20,776 nucleotides of DNA from an uncultured Bacteroidales bacterium (GTDB taxonomy: Bacteria > Bacteroidota > Bacteroidia > Bacteroidales > Paludibacteraceae): contig CADCCH010000029.1 of NCBI GenBank assembly GCA_902799875.1, positions 1-20,776 of the forward strand, read 5' to 3'. Made by a program: the position numbers and the translations under genes. The notes below the pieces were generated by a model that did not search any database, was not told the DNA's origin, and worked only from the letters and a program-made list of their open reading frames with translations. Positions 15,790 to 20,776 of the stretch are shown here, piece by piece (position 1 is the first letter of the stretch; the number at the start of each line of letters is the position of its first letter).

Positions 15790-15957
15790 ATGACGTACGG
15801 ATATATTCGTGTGGGCAGTGACCGGCAGACGGTGGAGAACCAGCGGTACGAGATTGGTCAGTTTTGTAAGCGGGAAGGGCTGAAGCGGGTACGGGCGGAG
15901 GGTAAGCGTATCGGAAGGCCGCCCGGAAAGAAGAGTTGCCAAAATGACCAAAAATGA
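15790..15957 (+). pseudogene. Internally deleted Mpi-type serine recombinase relic (55 codons)
   Basis: A complete but tiny ORF. Residues 1-32 (MTYGYIRVGSDRQTVENQ, then RYEIGQFCKREGLK) align with residues 1-32 of the intact invertase at 16208. The next 17 (RVRAEGKRIGRPPGKKS) align with its residues 137-153. So 104 residues, equal to 312 bp, are missing in frame, and the HTH end is replaced by CQNDQK and a stop. The catalytic serine of the R-V-S motif is Gly here (GGC where the intact gene has AGC). The two genes differ at many silent sites, so this is an old paralogue, not a recent copy. A -7-like TATCTTTG at 15762-15769 precedes it, without a good -33. It cannot be an active recombinase; a decoy or interfering peptide is possible but unproven. 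Confidence 0.85.
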
Positions 15958-16005
15958 GTCGAATTTGCAGGTTTAAATGACAAAATAAAAAAATCTTCGA
16001 TTTCT

Positions 16006-16037
16006 CTTGCATATATAAAAATTTTTTCGTACCTTTG
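16006..16037 (+). promoter_or_regulatory. Bacteroides-type promoter for the invertase-nuclease operon
   Basis: CTTG (16006-16009), 20 nt, then TACCTTTG (16030-16037), followed by CAGCG exactly as at the toxin-antitoxin promoter. It leaves a leader of about 165 nt before the invertase start codon. Confidence 0.72.
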
Positions 16038-16090
16038 CAGCGAAATTTGAAAACAAACAGAAGTACCAACGGTTAAGACACTACTTTTGT

Positions 16091-16162
16091 ATGCAACAAA
16101 CAGCGCGATATCAGTATTTTATCTCCGGGCTCATGTCCGAGGGTGGGGGTTACGCGCATTGA
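16091..16162 (+). other. Structured leader with 23-codon mini-ORF upstream of the invertase
   Basis: The leader contains a mini-ORF (ATG 16091, stop TGA 16160-16162) that reads MQQTARYQYFISGLMSEGGG and ends YAH. The same stretch can fold: GCGCG (16103-16107) pairs with CGCGC (16153-16157), enclosing a hairpin of CTCcGGG with TCCGAG around CTCATG. The segment is GC-rich within an AT-rich intergenic region. It may be a leader peptide with an attenuator, a recombination-site structure or a small RNA; nothing in the sequence decides between them. Confidence 0.35.
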
Positions 16163-16207
16163 GGAACAGAATCTTTGTATGGTTTTGTTTCTTTTTTTTG
16201 TGAAATA

Positions 16208-16804
16208 ATGACATATGGCTATATCCGCGTAAGCAGTGACAAGCAGACGGTAGCGAACCAGCGATTTGAGATCAACCGCTTCTGCGCGCAAGAGGGGATA
16301 AAGATAGACGGGTGGATAGAAGAGACGGTATCAGGTACAAAATCCTACACCAAGAGACGTCTGGGGAAATTGGTAAAGCATGTAGGGGATGGCGATATGA
16401 TTATATGCAGCGAGTTGAGTCGGTTGGGCAGAAGTCTGTACATGATCATGGAGATATTGAGTTACTGCATGCGACGCGGATGCAAAGTATGGACGATCAA
16501 GGACGGGTACCGCTTGGGGGACGATATACAGAGTAAGGTGTTGGCATTTGCTTTTGGGCTGAGCGCAGAGATAGAGCGGAACCTGATCAGCCAGCGGACA
16601 CGGGAAGCCTTGACACGATTGAAAGCAGAAGGGAAACGGATTGGAAGGCCGCCCGGTAAGAAAAGCAGACCGGAGCTCCATCCGCTCTACGGCAAAGAGG
16701 AATATATCCGCCGCGCCTTAGCCGCAGGCAAGAGCCAGACCCACATCGCCCGACATCTCCACTGCAGCCGATCCACTTTAAGGAGATACCTGAAAAGGAT
16801 ATAG
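16208..16804 (+). CDS. Mpi-family serine DNA invertase
   Basis: 198 aa, small serine recombinase related to the B. fragilis master invertase Mpi, which flips capsule promoters. The catalytic domain starts MTYGYIRVSSDKQTVANQRF with the nucleophile Ser9 in R-V-S. It continues with ETVSGTKSYTKRRLGKLVKH, the active-site arginines in SELSRLGRS (69-77), and FAFGLSAEIERNLISQRT (114-131), the dimer helix. A GRPPGKKS arm leads to a C-terminal helix-turn-helix (about 174-198, KSQTHIARHLHCSRSTLRRY). All key residues are present, so it should be active. I chose ATG 16208, matching the family start; the frame is open from 16175 but adds a non-homologous MYGFVSFFCEI. It lies 40 bases upstream of the YhcG nuclease on the same strand, so the two are probably one transcript. 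Confidence 0.9.
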   Translation: MTYGYIRVSSDKQTVANQRFEINRFCAQEGIKIDGWIEETVSGTKSYTKRRLGKLVKHVGDGDMIICSELSRLGRSLYMIMEILSYCMRRGCKVWTIKDGYRLGDDIQSKVLAFAFGLSAEIERNLISQRTREALTRLKAEGKRIGRPPGKKSRPELHPLYGKEEYIRRALAAGKSQTHIARHLHCSRSTLRRYLKRI

Positions 16805-16844
16805 TAAGAAGAAAAAAAGTATACGATTATTAAGATTTGAAAGG

Positions 16845-17960
16845 ATGGAACAGATAATAAAAGCAGATTATGCGCAAGCGGTAAAGGCGATTAAGCAAGC
16901 TATTGTGGTTTGTCGCTACCGTGCAGCTCGTCAAATGAACGGCGAGGTGCTGGGCTTGTATTATTCCATCGGCAAATATATTTCGGAGCAAAGCCGTAAT
17001 GCGCAATGGGGCACGAACGCTATTCAAACTATCTCTGATCAGCTGCAACAAGAATTGCCGGGACTGAAGGGATTCTCGGAAGAAAACATTCGCCGTATGC
17101 GTAAATTTTACGAGGAGTGGGCTCCTGTGTTTGAAATTCGCTCGGCAGTGTCGAACGAAATTAACATTGTGCCTCAAAGTGCAGAAATTCAGCCATTTAC
17201 ATTTCGGTCAACACTGTTGACCAAATTAGGAGAAGAAGATATTCGTCTCTTTTCAGGCCTGGGATTCTCGCTTCACTGTGAAATCATTCGTCGTGTTGAT
17301 GACATCAACGAGCGGTGGTTCTATATACGGAAATGCGCACAGGAGTTCTGGGGATATCGTCGTTTGGAGCAAGCGCTACGGGATGATTTGTACCACACTG
17401 CCGGCTCAATGCCTAATAATTTCGCTCTTACTATTCCGGATGACAAACAACGCACGATAGCGATGCAGACCTTCAAGGAAGACAATGTGCTGGACTTTCT
17501 GCATATAGAGGATCCTGATTATGTGGATGAGCACGATGTAGAGCAGCAGATAGTTAACAATGTTCGAAAGTTTATGATGTCGCTGGGTAATGATTTTGCT
17601 TTCATGGGCAATCAATATCGGCTGATCGTAAATAATAAAGAACGGTTTATTGATTTGCTCTTCTACCATAGAAGAATGCGATGCCTTGTGGCTATTGAAC
17701 TGAAGAATGGAGAGTTTCAGCCGGAATATGCAGGAAAACTGAATTACTATTTGTCGGCTTTGGATGAGTTAGTTCGTTTGCCGGAAGAAAATCCGAGCGT
17801 AGGCATCCTTCTCTGTCGCAATAAAGATAATGCAGAAGTAGAGTTCGCGCTACGGGATATATCTAAACCGATGGGAGTAGCGACTTATCGTAGCGTAGAC
17901 GAATTGCCTGACACATATAAGGCATTACCTTCCGCGGAAGAGTTAAGAAAACTATTGTAG
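16845..17960 (+). CDS. YhcG/DUF1016 family PDDEXK nuclease
   Basis: 371 aa. The N-terminal DUF1016_N winged-helix region (about 10-95) has the family signatures GLYYSIGKYISE, WGTNAIQTIS and QELPGLKGFSEENIRRMR. The C-terminal PDDEXK nuclease domain (about 230-360) shows RFIDLLFYHRRMRCLVAIEL followed by K: Asp270, Glu285 and Lys287 fit the D...ExK active site, followed by FQPEYAGKLNYYLSALD. It is of normal length and intact. Family members are often found near restriction-modification and other defence loci; their exact substrates are poorly known to me. It has no promoter of its own and follows the DNA invertase by 40 bases. GAAAGG just before the ATG could act as a weak ribosome site. Confidence 0.9.
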   Translation: MEQIIKADYAQAVKAIKQAIVVCRYRAARQMNGEVLGLYYSIGKYISEQSRNAQWGTNAIQTISDQLQQELPGLKGFSEENIRRMRKFYEEWAPVFEIRSAVSNEINIVPQSAEIQPFTFRSTLLTKLGEEDIRLFSGLGFSLHCEIIRRVDDINERWFYIRKCAQEFWGYRRLEQALRDDLYHTAGSMPNNFALTIPDDKQRTIAMQTFKEDNVLDFLHIEDPDYVDEHDVEQQIVNNVRKFMMSLGNDFAFMGNQYRLIVNNKERFIDLLFYHRRMRCLVAIELKNGEFQPEYAGKLNYYLSALDELVRLPEENPSVGILLCRNKDNAEVEFALRDISKPMGVATYRSVDELPDTYKALPSAEELRKLL

Positions 17961-17987
17961 AGAGAAAAGAATTGAAATAAGAAACAA

Positions 17988-18025
17988 TAGAGCATTTCTG
18001 TCTGCTCTATAAAATAGCAGAAATG
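17988..18025 (+). other. Mutually exclusive hairpins after the YhcG gene
   Basis: TAGAGCA and TGCTCTA (17988-18009) pair around 8 nt. Alternatively CATTTCTG (17993-18000) pairs with CAGAAATG (18018-18025). The two stems share bases, so only one can form. No T run follows, so a classic terminator is unlikely; a 3'-end or anti-termination switch is possible. Confidence 0.4.
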
Positions 18026-18080
18026 ACCTTTGAAATGATGTAAATAAATAACTAAAAACAAAAAAAGCAAAAAATGCCTT

Positions 18081-18141
18081 GTCCAAAATCACGGGATATA
18101 TACAAAGTATATATAAGGTGGTGCGGGATACGGGATTGGAC
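18081..18141. other. Nested inverted repeats between the YhcG gene and the surface protein
   Basis: ATATATAC and GTATATAT (18096-18114) form a perfect 8-bp inverted repeat around AAA. Outside it GTCCAA (18081-18086) and TTGGAC (18136-18141) form a second arm pair. ACGGGATA, GCGGGATA and ACGGGATT recur between them. Two nested symmetric sites beside a serine invertase could be a recombination or operator site; this is inference. The gap 17961-18186 holds no gene I can support. Confidence 0.4.
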
Positions 18142-18186
18142 CTGTTTAATTAGTGCTTTCCTATTACTGATGTATTGTACTGTAAT

Positions 18187-19512
18187 TCAGCAAGTTAGAT
18201 ACGAAAAAAAAGTGGGCCAAAAAAACGACCCATTTATCGATCCAAGGGGAGTGCAACAAGAAGTAGCATAGTTTGAGTAGGTTACGCCTGTATAATTAAA
18301 TGTATAAGACTGACAATATAGGCTATTTGCGGATGCAGAAATTGCAATCTTTATAGTTTGATTAGCAACACCCGTAATGTTAACCGATTTGGATACGTTT
18401 ACATAAGAGGTACTCCATGAACCATACCAATCTGAAGTATTAAAGTTTTTGTCTGATATTATGTTAGTGTAACTTGTTCCTCCATTAGTGGAATACTTTA
18501 AAGTGCCTTTTCCGCCAGAACTATTGGAGCGCATTGATAACGTTATTCCTGTAATGTTTGTTGTGCCCCATCCAGTCAAGGTGACAGTCTGACTATTTCC
18601 GCTAGTCATCTGCTTGGATGTGCTATACGTCTCAACAATAGACGCACTAGAGCCTGCGGGTGCAGTTCCTGTCGGTGTACCAAAGGTGCTTTTCGATGAA
18701 ATTGGATACGTGACTGATTTATTTGCTGGTGTTGCAGTCGCATAAACAGCATGATATGTTGTTTCTCCACTTATTGCTGTTCCAGCCTGCTCAGTAAACA
18801 AATCTGTTGGTGCTGTGTTTGTACTACCATTAATAGCAGAGGCTGTCCATCCGACAAACACTTTCCCATTACAAATCTCGTCTGCGGCTAATTCTGCTAC
18901 ATCTTCAGGAACTGAGGGCTTTCCGTTTAATTCCTCGTCTTCCACTATAACACCGTTAATGCTCCAATGAACATCGTATTTTGTTGCTGGCGCTCCTTCC
19001 ACCAATCGCACATTAGAAACAGAGAAGGTTCCATGACCAGTTCCTGAACCTGTATTATTGGTGAAAGAAATGGATATTGCACCACTTGCAGAAGTTTGTG
19101 GCGAAGTTTTAAAAGATGTAGTTTGATTTGATTTATTATATACATTTGCCGAACCAAAACTTGTTTCTCCTACCGAAACTGCGATAGTTACGGCATTTGA
19201 GATGTTTTTGTTATGTGACCATGTAACAATAACCTCTTTAACCGTATAGTCTTGAGCCGCAATATTTATGCTACTGATAGAAGCATTGTTATTTAACAAT
19301 TGCGATAAAGACTGACTAAAGTCATGAGTTGTGCCTTCTGCTCCCCACATCTGGCCAACTCCTACAAAGAGCGTCAGACATAGCAGAAGAATAGGCAAAA
19401 GAGACTGGCGAGACACAATCGAGAGAGAATCGGATCGGTGGCATCTCGGAGTTAAAACGGAGGCAATGCCTTGGCGAATGCCATCCATCATAGAGATAAA
19501 TTTGTTTGTCAT
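18187..19512 (-). CDS. Surface protein with Listeria-Bacteroides-type repeat, probably truncated
   Basis: 441 aa. I start it at ATG 19512 (MTNKFISMMDGIRQG), which has an A-rich leader; the frame is open to a TTG at 19572 but that start is weak. A polar extension of about 35 residues precedes the signal-type hydrophobic segment LLPILLLCLTLFVGVG. Next comes a Ser/Thr/Asn-rich beta-sandwich (DFSQSLSQLL to SNVRLVEG), then a Flg_new/InlB-like repeat (VHWSINGVIVEDEELNGKPS, KVFVGWTA, TTYHAVYA), then a second beta-sandwich (TLKYSTNGGTSYTN). Proteins of this build usually continue into more modules and a sorting tail. This one stops after INGSFFWPTFFSYLTC, without the tail seen on the other secreted proteins here. 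It is visibly AT-richer than the core genes, suggesting a different origin. The terminator lies inside its reading frame. Confidence 0.75.
   Translation of the reverse strand: MTNKFISMMDGIRQGIASVLTPRCHRSDSLSIVSRQSLLPILLLCLTLFVGVGQMWGAEGTTHDFSQSLSQLLNNNASISSINIAAQDYTVKEVIVTWSHNKNISNAVTIAVSVGETSFGSANVYNKSNQTTSFKTSPQTSASGAISISFTNNTGSGTGHGTFSVSNVRLVEGAPATKYDVHWSINGVIVEDEELNGKPSVPEDVAELAADEICNGKVFVGWTASAINGSTNTAPTDLFTEQAGTAISGETTYHAVYATATPANKSVTYPISSKSTFGTPTGTAPAGSSASIVETYSTSKQMTSGNSQTVTLTGWGTTNITGITLSMRSNSSGGKGTLKYSTNGGTSYTNIISDKNFNTSDWYGSWSTSYVNVSKSVNITGVANQTIKIAISASANSLYCQSYTFNYTGVTYSNYATSCCTPLGSINGSFFWPTFFSYLTC
18204..18232 (-). terminator. Terminator inside the 3' end of the surface-protein frame
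   Basis: On the minus strand TGGGTC and GGCCCA pair (one G-T) around GTTTTTTT, then C and a run of eight T (18211-18204). The in-frame stop codon of the gene (18189-18187) lies 14 bases beyond the T run. A +1 frame would stop at a TAA directly before the stem. Confidence 0.8.
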
Positions 19513-19827
19513 AATATATATGTTTTTAGTTGTTTGTTTCACACTCATATTTGTTATTCCCGGCTCAGCCAAGAGCCGACAATATAGAGATCTTTGACAT
19601 ATTGGATTACCGATTTACTTTTGAAAAAGTGAATATTTACGCAAAAATTACTTTTAAAAAATAAAAATTCACTTAAAAATTTGATTTTTCAAAATAAAAG
19701 CAAAAATTTGTTGTACTTCGACATGCTACCCTAAAGGGACCCTTCGAAGGAACGATCGCACGTTTGTGCGAATAACAAGTCATTTTACGCAAAATCCTCA
19801 AATAAATTTGATTTTTCTCGCAAAAGC
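19513..19827. other. AT-rich intergenic region with several short palindromes
   Basis: This region separates the surface-protein gene from the toxin-antitoxin promoter and holds no ORF I can support. CGGCTC and GAGCCG (19561-19578) form a perfect 6-bp stem, flanked by ATATT and AATAT. AAGTGAAT (19627-19634) and ATTCACTT (19667-19674) are an 8-bp inverted pair. A GC-richer block at 19714-19771 carries CCCTAAAGGG, CCTTCGAAGG and TCGCAC/GTGCGA side by side. No clear promoter for the minus-strand surface gene was found. Confidence 0.5.
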
Positions 19828-19859
19828 CTTGTGTATTCCAAATTTTTGTTGTACCTTTG
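19828..19859 (+). promoter_or_regulatory. Bacteroides-type promoter for the toxin-antitoxin operon
   Basis: CTTG (19828-19831), 20 nt, then TACCTTTG (19852-19859), 39 bases before the antitoxin ATG. Confidence 0.78.
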
Positions 19860-19873
19860 CAGCGTCAAAGGTA
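19852..19873 (+). promoter_or_regulatory. Probable autoregulatory operator overlapping the -7 element
   Basis: TACCTTTG and CAAAGGTA form a perfect 8-bp inverted repeat around CAGCGT. The left arm is the -7 element itself and the right arm covers the expected transcription start. Type II antitoxins and their toxin complexes usually repress their own operon by binding palindromes at the promoter, so this position fits an operator. The RNA copy of the left arm would be mostly untranscribed, arguing for a DNA rather than an RNA element. Confidence 0.6.
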
Positions 19874-19898
19874 AACTAACAACAAATTTTTTGAGCAT

Positions 19899-20147
19899 AT
19901 GACCGCAACATTAACGTTTAATCCTCGTAATCGCATCGCGATGTCGACCATGGAATACATCCAATCTTTGGGTGTCTTCACTATTACGACTCATCATCCC
20001 AAGGCTGCACGTAGAAGAGAGAAAGTAGACCAAGGAGTTGATCAACAGCTTTGGAGCGATCTTAAAGGAGCTTTGGGCGAAGTAAAGAGTCATCATGAAG
20101 GTAAGCAACAAATGCAAGATGCTTATGAATTCCTCAATGAACTTTGA
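19899..20147 (+). CDS. RelB-like type II antitoxin (probable)
   Basis: 82 aa, beginning MTATLTFNPRNRIAMSTMEY, a beta strand followed by a helix (IQSLGVFTI) as in short Bacteroidota antitoxins of the Phd/RelB kind that dimerise and bind DNA. The C-terminal half is basic then acidic/polar (AARRREKVDQGVDQQLW to MQDAYEFLNEL) and would wrap the toxin. It is assigned as antitoxin mainly because its last 11 bases overlap the start of a RelE-type toxin and its promoter carries a palindrome. Sequence family alone would not be decisive. Confidence 0.75.
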   Translation: MTATLTFNPRNRIAMSTMEYIQSLGVFTITTHHPKAARRREKVDQGVDQQLWSDLKGALGEVKSHHEGKQQMQDAYEFLNEL

Positions 20148-20478
20148 CATTCGCATCTCCAGTTATTTCGCTCACGAAGCGAAACGGCTGTCCAGGCATT
20201 ACCCATCTTTTAAGAACGACTACAACGAGTTCTTGAAGTCTCTCAAAGAGGATCCTTATCAGGGAGATGATTTGGGTAATGGCGTTCGTAAGGTGCGCAT
20301 GGCGATTGCTTCTAAAGGAAGAGGCAAGTCCGGAGGTGCTCGAGTTATAACGCTCAACATCTTGGTTGATGAAGAAAACATGGAGATTAACCTCTTGTTG
20401 TTATATGACAAACAAGTAGCTGATAATTTTAATCCCGCAGCACTTAAAGATGCTCTCAAAGAGTTTGGATTAATTTAA
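20137..20478 (+). CDS. RelE/ParE-family toxin
   Basis: 113 aa from ATG 20137, which overlaps the antitoxin by 11 bases; an in-frame ATG at 20095 would overlap much more and adds non-family residues. It has the RelE-fold pattern of Bacteroidota toxins: F-A-H-E-A-K-R-L-S-R-H-Y-P-S-F near the start, LKEDPYQGDDLGNGVRKVRM, the basic stretch AIASKGRGKSGGARVITLNI, and a final strand INLLLLYDK before a C-terminal helix. Relatives cut mRNA on the ribosome; whether this one does, or acts on gyrase like ParE, cannot be read from sequence. It is complete and followed by a terminator. Confidence 0.88.
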   Translation: MNFDIRISSYFAHEAKRLSRHYPSFKNDYNEFLKSLKEDPYQGDDLGNGVRKVRMAIASKGRGKSGGARVITLNILVDEENMEINLLLLYDKQVADNFNPAALKDALKEFGLI

Positions 20479-20500
20479 TCCCTATATTTCACACCTTATC

Positions 20501-20540
20501 AAGCGGTAATCCAACAAGCAGCAGGGTTGCCGCTTGTTTT
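20501..20540 (+). terminator. Terminator after the toxin gene
   Basis: AAGCGGTAATCC (20501-20512) pairs with GGGTTGCCGCTT (20524-20535) over 12 positions with two wobbles, followed by GTTTT. It lies 22 bases after the toxin stop codon. Confidence 0.8.
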
Positions 20541-20566
20541 ATGTCAATATGTCAATGTACGTTTTG
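20533..20566 (+). promoter_or_regulatory. Weak promoter candidate for the last gene
   Basis: CTTG (20533-20536), 21 nt, then TACGTTTTG (20558-20566), which has one extra T relative to TAnnTTTG. The -33 would sit in the descending arm of the toxin terminator. TGCGGA and TCCGCA (20565-20581) form a small stem just downstream. Confidence 0.3.
20540..20555. repeat. Perfect 8-bp direct duplication
   Basis: TATGTCAA occurs twice in tandem directly after the toxin terminator. Confidence 0.6.
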
Positions 20567-20627
20567 CGGAAGGTGTCCGCAAGGCACTAAAGTATAGAAT
20601 GAAATAATTAACTAAATAACAAACAAT

Positions 20628-20776
20628 ATGAAACATTTAAACTTTTTATCAAGTTTAGGCAGTCAGTCTATGGGTCTCCGTAGCGTGACGTTGGCTTCGA
20701 CTGTCGGTTCACCGTCGGTTCACCGTCGGGGGATTATGCTAAAACTCCTTTCCGTTTTAGTGCTCATTCTCACCAT
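20628..20776 (+). CDS. Secreted protein N-terminus, 3' end outside window
   Basis: The frame starts MKHLNFLSSLGSQSMGLRSV at ATG 20628 behind an A-rich leader (AACTAAATAACAAACAAT) and is open to the window end, 49 codons. The hydrophobic signal segment MLKLLSVLVLILT appears only after about 36 residues, the same build as the surface protein at 19512. A second in-frame ATG at 20736, with GGGGG seven bases upstream, would give a signal peptide of normal length. An 11-bp tandem repeat lies between the two candidate starts. The mature domain is not visible, so nothing can be said of function. Confidence 0.6.
   Translation, partial: MKHLNFLSSLGSQSMGLRSVTLASTVGSPSVHRRGIMLKLLSVLVLILT
20703..20729. 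repeat. 11-bp tandem repeat between two candidate start codons
   Basis: GTCGGTTCACC occurs twice in tandem, followed by a partial GTCGG. The unit is not a multiple of three, so a copy-number change would shift the frame from ATG 20628 but not from ATG 20736. Confidence 0.75.

Noticed and set aside
15581..16069. 162-codon minus-strand ORF across the pnp leader and recombinase relic
   Set aside because: It is antisense to the relic and overlaps the pnp promoter and start; the composition is that of a chance open frame.
18074..18271. 65-codon plus-strand ORF with a hydrophobic segment
   Set aside because: It has an A-rich leader, but it runs antisense through the end and terminator of the surface-protein gene, its second half is only the complement of that gene, and no family is recognisable.
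16208..20627. Invertible promoter targeted by the invertase
   Set aside because: I saw only short inverted pairs, none clearly flanking a promoter with matching arms of convincing length.
20703..20729. Start of a CRISPR array
   Set aside because: The repeats are contiguous 11-mers without spacers and lie in a coding frame.

Overview
The window looks like a chromosome segment of an uncultured Bacteroidales bacterium (phylum Bacteroidota). Six promoter-like sites show the Bacteroides-type signal (TTTG or CTTG, a 20-nt spacer, then TAnnTTTG). Starts have A-rich rather than Shine-Dalgarno leaders. Two large secreted proteins end in a short tail resembling type IX secretion sorting domains. The site-specific recombinase resembles the Mpi DNA invertase of Bacteroides fragilis. 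All assignments come from reading motifs; no database search was possible.

Layout: (1) 2-949, the C-terminal part of a type I pullulanase, convergent with (2) uvrB (2969-951, minus), which lies behind rplS (3372-3019, minus) and its terminator. (3) 8603-3663, minus: a probable secreted-protein operon of a 981-aa surface protein, a 45-aa small protein and a 583-aa secreted protein. (4) A divergent promoter pair at 8696-8784 drives that operon and, on the plus strand, a 1483-aa TamB-like envelope protein (8804-13255). (5) A two-way terminator separates tamB from pnp (15584-13323, minus). (6) 15740-18150 is accessory: an internally deleted recombinase relic with a mutated catalytic serine, a structured leader, an intact Mpi-type DNA invertase and a YhcG/DUF1016 PDDEXK nuclease, apparently co-transcribed. 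(7) 19512-18187, minus: an AT-richer surface protein with a Listeria-Bacteroides-type repeat; its stop codon lies beyond its own terminator. (8) 19828-20540: a RelE-type toxin-antitoxin operon whose -7 element is one arm of a perfect inverted repeat. (9) From 20628: the start of another secreted protein, cut by the window edge.

The core genes (uvrB, rplS, tamB, pnp) are ordinary. The segment from about 15.7 kb onward holds a recombinase, a nuclease, a toxin-antitoxin pair and modular surface proteins, and looks like a variable or defence-type island. Short tandem repeats with an 8-bp period recur at four unrelated places (rplS leader, tamB coding sequence, pnp stop codon, downstream of the toxin).
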